DNA from: Monocercomonoides exilis
Lineage: Eukaryota > Preaxostyla > Oxymonadida > Polymastigidae
Assembly: GCA_001643675.2 (NCBI GenBank)
Contig: LSRY02000061.1
Span: 124,001-188,000, forward strand
Direction: 5' to 3'
Length of the DNA stretch: 64,000 bases
Shown here: positions 20,223-33,107 of the stretch, in pieces
Layout of the letters: every line of letters starts with the position of its first letter
Numbering within the stretch: the stretch's first letter is position 1
Program-made: the position numbers and the translations under genes
Notes under the pieces: model-generated
What the model was told of the DNA's origin: nothing
The model's input: only the letters and a program-made list of their open reading frames with translations
Database searches by the model: none

Positions 20223-22734
20223 ATGAGTTTTCGCGGAGAAATTCTTGGAAGATTGCGCGAACAAATCAAAGAGAAAGGAATTGATATGCTAATTGTTCCA
20301 TCGGAAGATGAACATGACAGGTTTGTTTTTTTGAAAACTTGTTTCTGTTTTGAAATATCTTGATATTTAGTGAATATCCAAGTGAAGCTGATAAGCGTCG
20401 AGAGTTCATTTCAGGATTTACAGGAAGTTCTGGTACAGCAATCGTTACCCAAACTAATGCATGGTTACTGACTGATTCTCGATATTTTGTTCAAGCGGAA
20501 AAACAACTTGATTCGTCCTTATGGAAATTGGTCAAGAATAGATTTATTGAAGATTTTATCATAAATGAATTGCCAAATCTGGACGTTAAAACGATTGCGG
20601 TTAATGGCTGGGTTATTTCGTATTCTTCATTTAAATCCATTTTATCTTGCCTTGAATCAATCAAACAAAATCATTCACAAAAAACGGGACATAGTTTAAC
20701 ATTGACAGCATTAAATGAGGATTTAATAGATCCCATTTGGAAAGATTATGGAAGACCTTCTTATAAAAAAGAGCCAATATTTGATTATCCAGTTGAATGC
20801 GCAGGCATGGAAAGATTCCAAAAAGTATTAAGATTATGGGGAAAGGTCACATCATCAAAAGGTTATAAGAAATCAAGAACTGAAATGGAAAAAGAAAAAT
20901 TAGATCTTAGCAAAAATATCATTGAGCATAGCGAGGGGCAGTTGTCAAAACCTGTAAGTCAAAGAGGAGAATTCATGATTATTTCTGCTCTTCCTGAAAT
21001 TTGCTGGTTGCTAAATATTCGTGGAGGAGATATTGACTGTGTTCCGGTTCCTAGATGCTATCTCATTTTACAACGAGTTAATGAGTCTGATGAAAGTACT
21101 TTTGGTAGGAAACATGAAGGTGTTGTTTATTCGGCTGTTTTATTTACAGATTCTTCATTTGACGATTCGATTAAAAGCACTTCTGAAATGATGAGTTGGG
21201 TAAAAGTTGCTCCATTGATTGACTTTATAAGCAAGTTGAATGAAATTAGTGAAACAAGTGATTTTTGCTTTGCCGACCTGAATTCAACGTCGGTTATAGT
21301 ACATTTAAAAGTGGAATCAGCGCATTGCCGCATTATTCCTTTCTCAGGTGAAGTGAATGCATTGATGAAAGTGAAGACTGAGGCAGAAGTGGCAAACCTG
21401 AAAGAGGTTCATGCCATAGATAGCATTTCATTGATAAAGTTCTTTTACTGGTTGCACACTTTCTTCTCCAAGCGCCGTTATGAATCTTCCGAGCCACCTC
21501 GATGTTCTTTCCCAGCAACAGAATACGATCTTATCGAAGTGATTGAGTATTTCCGGAAGATCGCAGTTGATTTGTTTTATTCGGAAAAGAACCCGAACCA
21601 GAATTTTGGAAGTATCAAACACAGATACTTGTATCCTTCGTTTGAGCATATCGTGGCTGCAGATGAAAACGGAGCGATTGTTCATTACAAGCCAGAGCCG
21701 CCAGAGGAAGTCGAAGAAGAAGAAGAAGATCCGAATGAAAAAGAAAAAGGTGAAAAGAAGAGAAAGATTATGAAGAATTGTTCAAAGGTGATTACTGAAA
21801 ATTCGATGATATTATTTGATATAGGTGGACAGTACATGGGTGGAACAACAGATGGTTTGAATTTTTTAATTTTTTTTTTTTGAATGAAACTTTATTCACA
21901 TAAAATTTGTTTGGTTTATTCTTTTTCCCACTGTTTATTTTGTAATTGATATAATTTTTGTTGATAATTTGAATCTTTTCACATAACCTTCTGAAAGTTA
22001 CTCGCACTGTCCATCTTTCAACGCCGACGCCTCGCCAGAAGCGTGTTTACACCCTCGTTCTTTCCAGTCACATTGGGCTGTTCCTCTCTCGTTTCCCTGC
22101 GCCTGTATTCACTCCAAACACCACTTGCTACGGTACAAGAGCAATCAAGCTGGACTGTCTGGCGCGTGCCCCTCTCTGGAAGCACGGGATGGACTATACC
22201 CACTCCACGGGGCATGGTGTGGGCTCGATGCTGTGTGTGCATGAGTGCCCTCCAAACATGTCTGGATTGGAAGTGCTCAGTTGTCATCAGACTGTGACGG
22301 TGGAGCCTGGGCTGTATTTGGAAGGTGAGTTTGGTGTTAGGATTGAGTCTCTTGCTCTGGTGGAGAGGACAATTGAAGGGGTGGTGCCAGCTGTCGAGGG
22401 CGATATGCCTGCTGGAATGAGCCTGTCTGAATGGCTGGATGAAATGGATAAGAAAGATGGTATTTATTCGTCTACTCCTTCGTCGTCTTCTAAGGCTTCT
22501 GAAAGTGAGAAAGCTGAATCACAGAGCAAAAAGAAATCAGATTATGACTGGTTGTATCTTCAGACACAGACATATGTTCCATATTGCAGATCTCTAATTG
22601 ATCCTTCTTTGTTATCGTTGGATGAAAAACGTTGGCTTAACGCATTTAATGTTGAATGCAGAAAGAGAATGTTGCCATTTTTGGATGAGGAAGAAAAAAT
22701 GTGGTTGTTGGAGGAAACAAAGCCATGGGAATGA
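20223..22734 (+). CDS. XPNPEP1: Xaa-Pro aminopeptidase (aminopeptidase P, M24 family)
   Basis: Exons 20223-20320, 20371-21854 and 21998-22734 give 772 aa. It removes the N-terminal residue from peptides with Pro at position 2, using two metal ions in a pita-bread fold. The N-terminal creatinase-like domain has DMLIVPSEDEHDSEYPSEAD and RREFISGFTGSSGTAIV followed by LLTDSRYFVQAEKQL, all classic. All five metal ligands are present: D516 and D527 (LFDIGGQYMGGTTDVTRT), H600 (STGHGVGS), E630 (VEPGLYLEG) and E644 (GVRIES), with the family's spacing of 11 between the Asp pair and 14 between the Glu pair. It is about 150 aa longer than human cytosolic aminopeptidase P. The extra includes an acidic/basic loop (about residues 480-505) just before the first metal-binding Asp. 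No signal peptide, so probably cytosolic. Confidence 0.93.
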
Positions 22735-23428
22735 AGATTTCATTCTTTTCTTGGGCATACTCAATATGTTGATGTGATGTTTTTATTTATCATGTGATTT
22801 GTCTATTTATTTTCAAATTTTTATTGCCTGATGGATTGAACCCTAATTTTTTTTTAATTTTTATTTTGGATTAAGTTTTGTAATTATAATAAACAAATAT
22901 TGCCTTGCTCATAATTTAGGTTCTTGAATTTTAGAAAAATACGTAAAAGATTTTTTAAAGCATTAGTTGAAAAGTGTAAGTTAACCATCTGTTTTTGAAA
23001 TAATATTCTTTGAGCATTGAAAAATAAATGTCTCCTTTTATCTCCTTTGACTCAATCTTGTTTTCATCCATATTCGTGAAATATGAAGGCTGTCGATTTT
23101 GTTTAAGTTGAGATGACATTGGATAATCAAGGGAAAAGCACAGTTTTTCAATTTAAATATCAATCTTTCGAAAAACGGAAATAACTCAAAGTGCAAATTT
23201 TGAACAATAATTAGCATGTTAATAAATTTTTATTTGAACGAACTTCATGTTGAAAAATAGCGTTTTTCTTTATCTTTTAACATTATTCTCAGTTTCGCTA
23301 TATTTTTTCTCAAGAAACAAAATACGAATTCAAAATCTTAAACATCAACGAAATTTTGAAATAGAATTTTCTATTTCTTAAAAATAGTTTTAATTCAATC
23401 TTTTTCCATAACATTATTTTTCAATTAG
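22735..23428. other. AT-rich intergenic region
   Basis: 694 bp between two plus-strand genes. No gene, RNA or clear repeat was seen. Confidence 0.6.
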
Positions 23429-24312
23429 ATGCAACAGGTTTGAAGTTAATTTAATTGAATATTATTTGCTCTAACATTAAATTGGATACATTATTAACAA
23501 TAATATATATGTAGCCTCCGATTGGTTTTCTTTTTGATTTAGATGGAACCCTCTGTGAAACAGACACACTTCATTTCGCTTGTTGGAAAGAAATGCTCAA
23601 GCCGCTGATGGGAGATATTGATCTTACATTTTATCAAAAGCACATATCAGGGGGAAGTAACGAACAAATTCTACGAGATCTTTTTCCATCTTGGACAAAA
23701 GAGCAGTGCAAGGAATGGGCTGACAAAAAAGAGGCTATCTTCAGAGAAAGGGCTTCTTCTGGAGGACTTGATTGCGTTGAGGGATTTAGAGATTTCTTAT
23801 CATTTATCAGCTGTGAAGGTAAATGGACTTTTAAAAATGAAAAAGGAGAAGAAATTCCAATTATTCCTGTTGTTGTGACCAATGCCCCAATTGAGAATTC
23901 TGTATTTATGTTAGAAGCTTTAAAATTTCATCAAGTTGAACATCAAGCAAGTTCCTCTGAAGGACAGAGCCCTCATAGGTGTTTCCCTCCTTTCAAAGAT
24001 GTGTTTATTGTTGATGAAAGAGGATGCCGTGGAAAGCCATATCCGGATCCGTATGCAAACGCAATGAAAGAAAATGGACTAACCCCAGAAAGATGCATTG
24101 CATTTGAGGATTCAAGAAGTGGCGTTACTGCTGCATCAAATGCACAAGTTCAAACAGTTATTGGAATCAGAACGACGCATACAGATGAGCAATTAAAAGA
24201 GGTTGGAGCAAAACGTACTGTTAAAAATTGGAAAGAAATGATGGCATATGGTTCATCAGTTGAATCACTAATTAAAGCGCTTTTATCATTGGAACATGAA
24301 ATAAAAGATTAA
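23429..24312 (+). CDS. HAD-superfamily phosphatase / beta-phosphoglucomutase-like hydrolase
   Basis: Exons 23429-23437 and 23515-24312 (77-nt intron) give 268 aa. Exon 1 is only MQQ. The join makes MQQPPIGFLFDLDGTLCETD, with the HAD nucleophile D11 and acid/base D13. Motif II is PVVVTNAP, motif III is the Lys in CRGKPYPDPY and motif IV is FEDSRSG. A helical cap (about residues 25-95) with FYQKHISGGSNEQIL marks the beta-phosphoglucomutase/sugar-phosphatase subgroup (C1 cap). Likely substrates are small phosphosugars. It cannot be separated by eye from 2-deoxyglucose-6-phosphatase, pseudouridine-5'-phosphatase or true beta-PGM. The upstream exon is supported by an in-frame stop just before CCTCCG and by a good donor after CAACAG. 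Confidence 0.88.
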
Positions 24313-24510
24313 TTTATTCATTTTTGACTTCGCTACCAAGATAGCGAAAAGATATATTCATTTATTTACTCTATTATTTTATTCTAAAAATGTTAGTCAA
24401 TATTTTATATCACAATTTTCGTTTTGTTTGGAAATGTTTTATTTAGCCCATCATTTGAGTCAAATTTTATTTAATTCTTGTTTGTTTTGTATAAACAAGT
24501 CGGAAGCAAA

Positions 24511-27500
24511 ATGACGCAAAAGAGAAGCAAGCCTTCAAATATCGTATTAGAAATTCGTTCATCTGATTTTCAAAAACATCCTTCGTTAATGTTGAATGAC
24601 TCTCAATCGAAATGCAAACAGTTGTCTCAACATTCTACACAAGATATGTTAATAAATCCTCACCAACAAACATATAAAAAATGTTCATCAGATGGTAGCA
24701 AAAGGCCTGCCGGTAAGCACAGCATATCAACTCAGGATTCTTTTTATCATTATCGAAAACAAAAGATGAAAGGTTGCGCTGTTAGCAATTATTAAAAATA
24801 AATTTTAATGACTTTTTTATCTAACCATTTGAATTTTTGTTCAGATTCTTTGCCAATTTTAAGTGAAGTTTCAGAGTTTACGTCTTTTTTTAATGATTCG
24901 TGTTTTACGCAACAAGAAGAATTAAAGAATATTGAGGAACAAGATGATGAATTACTTCAAATGATTCGCCAAGAGCAGGATGGAAAAAGAAATACAATTG
25001 ATGAAAAAGACAATCAAGAAGTTACAATGAACTTTCGCCATCTTCTGCAAGAAGTTGATGAACTGATGACGTCAAGATCAGGACCTAATAGTGGTATTGG
25101 GTTGAGTGGAACTTTGGAAAGGTTTGATAATACTTCGTCTTTCCGTGAGCTACCAAGGGCGCAAACGTCAATAGGGTTTGTTGGAAAAAAGAAGAAGAAA
25201 CTAATACGTATCAATTCACTCTTCAATCCAAAAGATCAAAAGAGGAAAGTGGTTCATCTGGAATCAGCGATAGAAGAATTAAAGGAACAGGTTCGAGCTC
25301 GGCAAATGAAAAGGCCAGCAGGATGGAATTTGAACGAGCAAGCCACTGATGAAGGGTCTGAGAGTGGAAGTGTTACAAAAAGATCAACACATCAGAGTAT
25401 CAATGAAAGACATAGAGAAAGAGCAGACTTCAGTTCGCAAGCACACAAAAATGCGCCTGGAAAAAGTCTGTTAGAATTGTCTGCAGATTCTGAACCGTCG
25501 TCTGTGGCTGTGTCGCGTGCCAAGCTGCCGCCTCTATTTGAAGAGCAGATCCGATCGCCTGCGTTTCTCGAGGCGTATTGTTCATCGCACAAGGACTCGG
25601 AGGCGGTGATGGAAGACCTGACGATGATGAAGATGAGAGAGGAGATGCTGCAGCAGTCCCCGGTCGAGGAAATGCGCAGAGCAACCGAAAGTTGGATGGC
25701 TGCGAGAGCAAACACGGCAGAATATGGAACCAGAGAGATTTCGAGTAAAGAGCGGGAGATGAGTCCAGAGGATGATTATTATGATGATCTGGATGTTTCC
25801 TTTGAGCATAAGGATCTCGGCCGTACGCGTTCTTCAGCTGATTATGCTTATAAAAGAGGTTTTCTTGATGGAACACACTCTGATTCAATTCAAGATGATA
25901 TCTTCTCTTCTTCTCAGTCAATGAAGCTTACTGATCAAATGCAGCTGCATCCGTTTTTGCAGCAAATGTCGTTGGAACAGCAGATGAGCACGCTCACAAA
26001 AGTTACACAGCCTTTTTCTTTGCCTCAGCGCTCGCACAGTTCGATGGAAGCTTCACGTTACCAAAGCATATACAGCAGATCTTACCGAACATATGCTCCT
26101 TCATCTTCACTTTCATCTTCTTCTTCTTCCTCTGATTCCATTTCTGCGTTGTCTTCGATATATTTTGACCCATCTTTTGCGTCTCAGCTGTCACATCGCC
26201 ATCCAACACAGTTTTCGTCTCCGCTTCCGTCTTTACGTTCATCCCGCAGAAATGAAAATGTACAGTCGCCTTATTCAAGTGTGAATAGGGGAAGTGCTGT
26301 GAGAGCTGACTCTTCTTCATCAAATCCACCATTCAATTCATCCACACTCAGTGAAATGACTTCTGAAGGTGATCGTTTTGTTCCTGCTTCAAATGCCTCT
26401 GCTGTTCGTTCTTCGACCGCCACGACGTCTGTTTTCGATTTCTGCGATTCGTCGCCCCATTCGCAGCTGCCTGTTTTTGTTCAAAAGTCATCCCGCCTTC
26501 AGAAAGAGAGAGAGAAAGAAGATTATCTTCATTCAACAAACACCGAAGAAAAGGAGACGACTTCACCAGCACATGTGAAGAGGCACCCGAAGGAGATTAT
26601 CATCCCACCAAACCGCACAGCTGCCAGTTTTGCAAGTCAACCTCAACTCTCTTCCTCTCAACAGATGACACAATCACGCACACAACAGACGAATACTAAT
26701 TCCCCAATTCGCTATCAGCGCCCTGAAATTCCCCCGCTTCTCCACACTGTTTCTGTTCTTTCTTCTCGTTCATCTGCCTTTCCCTCCAACGATTTCAGTT
26801 TGAATTCTCCTCAGACAACATCTCGAACACTCCATGCTTCCACACAGCGTTCCTATCAGATTTCGCCGCTGACTCAGAGAAGCACCTCGTCTGCTTCCTC
26901 CACTGCCCGCACTCTTAGCACACTGAATTCATCATCTCCTGATGAAATGTCGAAGACTTTGTTGTCATTGAGCTCAATGCCATTCAACTCCATATCACGT
27001 TCTGTGAATACTCATCGTGCAACAACAACACCATTTGCTTCGTATGACGTCTTAAATACGCCTCGAAATGGATCTTCTAATGGTTTGATTGAAATGTCTC
27101 CTTCGACGTATCGCTTCCTCCAAGTGAGGCAGAGGTTTCTGTTGCAGCAGCAGGCAGAGCACAAACAGAGAGAAGAGCGGCTGCTGAATGAAGAGATAGC
27201 TCATTCTGTTCTTCCGCTAGGCACAAAGAGTTCTTTTTCTTCTCCTCTTGCAGCTTCTTTGTCCTCTCCCCTGCTGCCTTCACAGATAAACTCGCGGGGG
27301 CAGTTTGTGGTTGTGGAAGGGCAGCGCCGGAAGACGACGATGTGGAAGACAGTGATAAACGCTGCGCTTCGCCTTGCTGTGCTTTTGGACGGGCTGAGCG
27401 AAGACCGCAATCGGAGGTGGATTAAAATGGCTGTGATGAAAGAGATGAGAAGGAGGAGAATTGAAGAGTTGAAGACAGAAATTAGGAAGAGAAGAAGAAA

Positions 27501-29844
27501 AATGCTTGTGTCGTTTCAGGTTCTGGCAAGGTTTGATATGGAGTGTTTTTTTTTTTTCATTAATGAAATGTTTTATGTTGATTTTGGCTTTTATTTTTGA
27601 ATTCGAATTATTTGATGAACATAAATGTTTCACATTTCGTAATCTGCCATCTTATTCTTCATGAATCTATTACCCTTTTATATTATATGTGATTTTGCCT
27701 GTATCATGATATTTTATTGATTTGTATAGAGCACTTGGCAGATTTATTTGTGCACAAAGAATGAAGCAAAGAAGGAGAAATGCAGAAATAATGCGATCTC
27801 TAATGTTTCAGACACAGATTCACATGATATTTGTTATCAGAGTCAACAAGTTCCGATCAATCAGTATGTTGTTATTTGGAGTTTTGTGGTTTTTCCTGTT
27901 TGTTTTGTTTGTCATACCAACCCATTTGCCTCTTATTAAATAACTTCTTTTCATCTTTTAATTACATTAAATGTTTCAATCATTTTTTCCCTGAAATTGT
28001 AATCTTTTTTTTATTGGCTCTTCTATTTCGCTTTTGTTAACTTTACTCAGTAATCAACTGCCAGAGAAAAGCAAAGAGCTTTATCAGATGTTTGAGTGCT
28101 CGCTATACTGCAGTAGATATAATGGTATGAAATCTGTAAATAAGATTTCACAGCAACTGTGAGAAATGAAAAAATAGATATTTGTGATTTTTTTGTTGGT
28201 TAATCTGCATTATATGAATGAGTTATTTAGTGATGATTTTGCAGTTAAATATTTTTTATTCTAATTATTTTATTTGCTTTTTATTTCGTTGCTCATTTAT
28301 ATTTTTATTAAAGTGGAGAAGCGAAGAAGCTCGTATTTTACTAGACACTTTACCTGTTTGGGGAAACCCGAGGAAATACAGAAGAAGTTGGAAATGGATG
28401 AGTAAAAACGATACTTTGGACAGTTTTGAAAAGGAAGAAAAGAACGGAAACTTCGAAGGGTTTGTTTATATTGCAAAATTATTGTTGAATTTTTTTTGGA
28501 AATAAAGAGCTTTTTTTTTGATTTGTATTATTGTGAATGAAACTTGATAAGATATTTTCCATAAATCATTTTCTACAAATTTATATCTTTTAATTGATCA
28601 TTTTCTTAATGATATTTTAAATATCTGTACTGCTGTGTTAAATCTTTATTTGTAGCGTTCCTTCAATGAGTCCAGATGACCCAGATGAAGTAACATATCA
28701 GAAACTAAAGGAACTTTATCCATTTGAACTTAGCCGTCTTTCAGTCGCAATAGAGGCTAATACATACAATCCTATTGTAACTGAAGCACCTGCTGTATCA
28801 TCAAACTCATCTGCTAATTATTCCACACTTCAGAGCAACCTGACTGTCACAGATAAGCTTCCTGTTTCAGAGCAGCTTGATGTCATAGATTCATCCAATA
28901 AAACTTCCCCAGGCAATCAGAGTGAGCAATCTCAGATTCATTTTGATTCACTCCAGAATTTGGTGAAGCAGTTTCTTGATGTCATGGGACACGACCAGCA
29001 GCGGTTCAGATCGTCATCATCACGAGGCTCTTTAATTCGGAATGTCTCTTCTGCAAATATGTCATCGTCTTCAGCATCATTATCGCATCCAAATTCTCAA
29101 AGCAATCGTCCTCTTGTGAGGATGAACACCAAGTTCATTAAGCACCATTCTTCTTTGCCTTTGAATTCTGTTGATAGCTCTGCTGCTCAAAAGCAGAATG
29201 GTATTAATTCTGATGCTTCTTCAAATAATCCAGAAAATATTCTTCTCTCAGCTCCCTCGTTTCTCATTCTTGAAGAGCGGGAAAAAGAGAATTCAAAAGA
29301 GATGTTATCGCATAAGCATGGCATGAATGGAAAAGTGCGAGGCAACAGCGGGAGTGATAGAGCCGAAAGAGCTGAGAAGCAGCAGTTGCATGCGCTTGTT
29401 CCTGAGCTGATACGGCTGCGAATCATCCGTCGTGTTGTAAGAGAGCTTCGGAAGGAGTGGATACTGGAGACGCGCCCAGTGGTGCATGTTCCGGCAATGG
29501 GAGGGGTTCCAATGAAAGAAGAGGAAAAGGATATGCAGATGGAAGTAGATGAGGCATTAGAAAATGCAACGTATTCTTGTCAGCAGCAACAGATGTTATC
29601 TCCAATCACACCAACATCAATTGACACGAAGAGCTTTATGAGTGAGCGAATTGCTTCACCACGTTCTGTTAAATCATCTTCTTTTGGCGTGAAACCAATC
29701 TCGTTTATACCAAAACGGAAGGAAGCTAAAGATATTCCAGTGTTTCCCATGCTTGTAAAGATACGTCGACATATCCATCAAATGGTGTGTGAAGGGATGC
29801 GAGCAACAATTGAAGAGGATTCTAAAACAAAATATGGGTTGTGA
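24511..29844 (+). CDS. Large protein of unknown function with two IQ-like helices (six exons)
   Basis: Exons 24511-24772, 24845-27530, 27730-27863, 28051-28124, 28314-28459 and 28656-29844 sum to 1,496 codons, with every junction keeping frame. Residues 1-850 are mainly disordered and Ser-rich, with acidic patches and short helices (EEMRRATESWMAARANTAEY). Residues about 900-1100 form a basic helical region: RRKMLVSFQVLARALGRF, then ICAQRMKQRRRNAE, then IINCQRKAKSFIRCLSARYT, and WGNPRKYRRSWKWMSK. Two stretches (FQVLARALGR and CQRKAKSFIR) resemble IQ calmodulin-binding motifs. The C-terminal 400 aa are again Ser-rich with helices (LIRLRIIRRVVRELRKEW) near the end. No family is recognised; a cytoskeletal or centrosomal scaffold would fit but is a guess. 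It could be two genes if the middle splice sites are wrong. Confidence 0.6.
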
Positions 29845-30713
29845 AAATAAGATGTGTTCGAGAAAAGAGATTCGATCTTTTTAAACAATAAATAAAGTTT
29901 AAAGATATTTAACTTTTCAATGTTGCTGAAAAAGAGAAATTTCTGTGTTAAAATGAAATACTTAAATGTGCGTTACATGACTATTTCTTCCTTTTAAGCC
30001 TTTGTAATATTTCGATTATGCGATGATTGATTGATTGATTGTTGAAAATCTTATGATTTGGATTGGTAAATATTTTGTTAAGTTTAAGAAATTTCGTGGA
30101 TGTTTAGAAATTTGTTATTATGCAATTACACTTTTTTTTAAATATCCATACGTTCACAATTTGCTTTATTTTTTCTTGGCTTACAAAGTGAGTTATTTGA
30201 TGAGATATCTTTTCGTGTCTGCGTGGTATTTTTATTTTTATTTTATTTTATTTTATTTATGTTTCTACTGCACTTTGCAGCTAAAAAAAAATTTTTTTTC
30301 GATATTTCATTGTTTTTTTATTAATTATTTTTATAATATATATGTGTATGTATATATATTATTTTTCTTTGTTATTCTTTCTTTTTATTATTTATGTCGA
30401 ACAATTATTTCAACCTAATTTATTTTTTATTATTATTATTATTATTTTTAATACAACTTTTGTTTCGGAGTTTCTTTGTTATTCTTACACTTCAAATTTT
30501 AATTATCACAATTCATTCTTTATACAAGAAACAGTTACCTTATTTTTTGAAAACTAATCATCGGAATAATCCATTTCAAAATAATTATGTAAATGCGGAA
30601 AATAGGTGTTCCTGTATTTCTATATTATTTTGAAAAAAAAATTGCAATAAATATCAAATTTCATTTGTTCATGGGTTGCCTTTAATTTGTGCATCAAATA
30701 AAAAAAAAGAAAG

Positions 30714-30953
30714 GGTAATTCTTTTTGAAAAGTTGCAAATGTTTAATAATCGAATAAATCAAAATTTTCATATTTTGCTCAAATTTATGTTAACGAATAT
30801 CAAACTTCGCTAATATATAGAATCAATTTCTGGATAATGCTATTTCAAACATTCTTAAGAAGATTTGTGAGTGGAAACAGAAATTTGAGCTAAATATGAA
30901 ATTTTCGTTTTATTTGAAAATAAAACATTTGCGACTTTTCTAAAAGAATTACA
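30714..30953. repeat. Inverted repeat, about 73-bp arms (possible foldback MITE)
   Basis: The left arm (30714-30786, starting GGTAATTCTTTTTGAAAAG) reappears reverse-complemented at 30881-30953 (ending CTTTTCTAAAAGAATTACAC). By eye about four of five positions match, including AAATTTGAGC at the inner end. The arms are separated by about 94 bp. It encodes no protein. It could be a decayed non-autonomous transposable element. Confidence 0.65.
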
Positions 30954-30986
30954 CATATGGGAAAAAATAAAACAAACAATTTTGTT

Positions 30987-30988
<2 letters not shown>

Positions 30989-31027
<39 letters not shown>
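30989..31027. repeat. Poly-T tract of 39
   Basis: 39 consecutive T immediately 3' of the smaller inverted repeat. It is the longest homopolymer in the window. Confidence 0.9.
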
Positions 31028-31030
<3 letters not shown>

Positions 31031-31638
31031 GGCTGATATTTTTTGAAATCAAACATTCATTCTGGTTTTGATCAAATTTTTTTTTTCAACAGGATTATAA
31101 AAATAGAATAATATCGGAAAACACAAATATCTCAATCGTTGGTGATTATTTTTTAAATTATATCTTTTTTCGTGGTGTTCATTTTTCAACGACTGAACGT
31201 TTTTTTTTTTTTTTTTGATAGTTATTTTTAATTCAAAAGAGGAAAAGAATAATAATTGTTTTCAAAATTAAAAGTCAAAATCGAATCAAAGATAAAAATG
31301 TCTTCGATCAGTCTTTTCACTTTTCAATGTTCTTGGATTGATATACAAAAGAAATTTTTCAACCGAAAATTTAATATGTCAAAATATGATTTCAAAAATT
31401 ATCACACAAAATTACAAATTATTAAAATATTTCAATTTTTGATCAAAATTCTCTTCGCACTTTTATTATATCATTAACATGGAGATGATAAAATCTTCAA
31501 AATTTTGTTTTTACACGGAAGAATTTTTGTGAAAAGAAAACAAAATTTGATGAAAGGTTTTTTTTTTCTAATTCATCTGAAAATGGAACAGAAAGAACTT
31601 TTCAAAAAATTTTAGACTTCTTCAGATCTTATTCTCAT

Positions 31639-32048
31639 TATAGTTACTTTCTTAATAGGCGGACACTTTCCTAATGGCAGGACAGTAACCTTTTCTCAAC
31701 AGGTGATAAACGTAGAATATTGATTTTTTCCCACATCATTTGAAAGGTGAATATGAGTGAATGAAGTATTCTGAGAATACTTTATTCTTGTTCATTCATT
31801 TTTTAAAAACAAATATTGTTTTTCGGAGAAACACGGAGTAATTAGTTTTTCCGAATTTCTCCGAAAAACAAAATTTATTTTAAAAAAATGAATGAACAAG
31901 AATGAAGTATTCTCAGAATGCTTCATATACTTATATTCACATTTCGATTAATGTGGGAAAAAATCAAAATTCTACGTTCATTAGCTGCTGAGAAAAGGCT
32001 ACTGTCCGGCCATTAGGAAAGTGTCCGCCTATTAGGAAAGTAACTATA
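31639..32048. mobile_element. Foldback MITE-like element, about 205-bp terminal inverted repeats
   Basis: The sequence from TATAGTTACTTTC to GAAAGTAACTATA is one long palindrome. The two arms match at roughly nine positions in ten over their full length, with almost no central spacer (around 31843). Each end carries a 19-bp motif twice in tandem (ACTTTCCTAATAGGCGGAC followed by ACTTTCCTAATGGCCGGAC, with small changes in the left arm), as expected for transposase-binding sites. Flanking TA dinucleotides would fit a TA target-site duplication (Tc1/mariner type), although the palindromic ends make that ambiguous. No transposase is encoded, so it is a non-autonomous element. Confidence 0.82.
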
Positions 32049-32678
32049 CTTAAATTTTTTTTGCATTTTTTTTTGAAATGAGAATGCAATTCTTTAAATT
32101 ATGAGATTGCTATTAATTTCTTGTGTAAATAGTTCAGTCTTAATCGGATATAGCCAGATCAAAATTTGCACAACTTTTTGTGACTGCATCCTATTGTGCT
32201 GATATCCGATGCTGCTTTCGATAGAAAATAATGAAATTTTATAAATATATTAATTAATTTTGGATCAAGTTATAAATATTTCGCATTTCTTTCTTTAAAC
32301 GCATTTTTCACTCGCTAAAACTATTTTTTGTCATTTTCATTCACTATTAAGACTTATAAATTTTGAATTTTTTAATTCTTCAAATCGATGTTTAATATCA
32401 AAAAATCGTATTTGCATTGAAATAATCACTCATAATTATTAAAAATGAGATTGATTTCATTGGACCCTGTGATAATTTGGGAAGAAAATTGAATGAAAAA
32501 ATATGAAATGTCTGTGCACAGAATAATGTGATTAAAAACGAATATGATAGTATTCGATGTGATTGCATTCTGTAAAGACTGTGATTTTTTCATTAAAACA
32601 AAAATAAATCACCAAATGATGCGATAATCCAGATCCAATAAATAAAAATGTTGAAAAACCCAAACACTTAATATTCTT

Positions 32679-32720
32679 TCATTCATTCATTCATTCATTC
32701 ATTCATTCATTCTTTCTTTC
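32679..32720. repeat. (ATTC)n microsatellite
   Basis: About eight tandem ATTC units ending in TTTC units, in intergenic DNA. Confidence 0.85.
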
Positions 32721-33107
32721 TTTTGAAAAAACGGATGCTTTCGAAATTGAATTTTAAGAAATATTTTTTTTTTAATTTAACATTAATCCGTCAAAAACAA
32801 ATATTTAAATGGAAAAGATAAACATTTCCTGAAATACATCTGTTTTGAAAATATCACCACAATAACACACAATCATTTTCTTTTAAATAATGGATAGAAA
32901 GTTTTTTCCAAACACAATTTTTATTCAGAACAGTAAATTCTTTGAGAAAATAATATAATGGCTCATAAAAATTTTTTCTAATAAACAAAGAGCTTTCAAT
33001 TCTTGAGATACAGTTAAAAAGGTTACATGTGTGTGCTTCTGGAAACTCACATAAATTCAATATTTCTTGTTTTTTTGATTTTATTTTATGATCAAAGGTC
33101 CGTCCCT

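Larger units (their letters stand above)
29845..33107. other. Gene-poor AT-rich region with foldback repeats
   Basis: The longest stretch without a supportable gene, about 3.3 kb. It holds two long inverted repeats (separate entries), a 39-nt poly-T and an (ATTC)n run. Open frames here are Phe/Lys/Asn-rich, with no domain or compositional sign of coding. The final 100 bp are the RING gene's upstream region. Confidence 0.6.

Noticed and set aside
27722-28505. Two separate small genes (TM-like 73 aa and 95 aa)
   Set aside because: Both are exons read through into introns. With splicing at 27863/28051, 28124/28314 and 28459/28656 they join the large gene in frame.
31256-31477. 73-aa plus-strand frame in the gene-poor region
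   Set aside because: Lys/Phe/Asn composition matches random AT-rich sequence, with no homology, splice support or start context.
32679-32720. CRISPR-like or telomere-like array from the ATTC repeat
   Set aside because: It is a plain tetranucleotide microsatellite with no spacers, inside an intergenic region flanked by genes.
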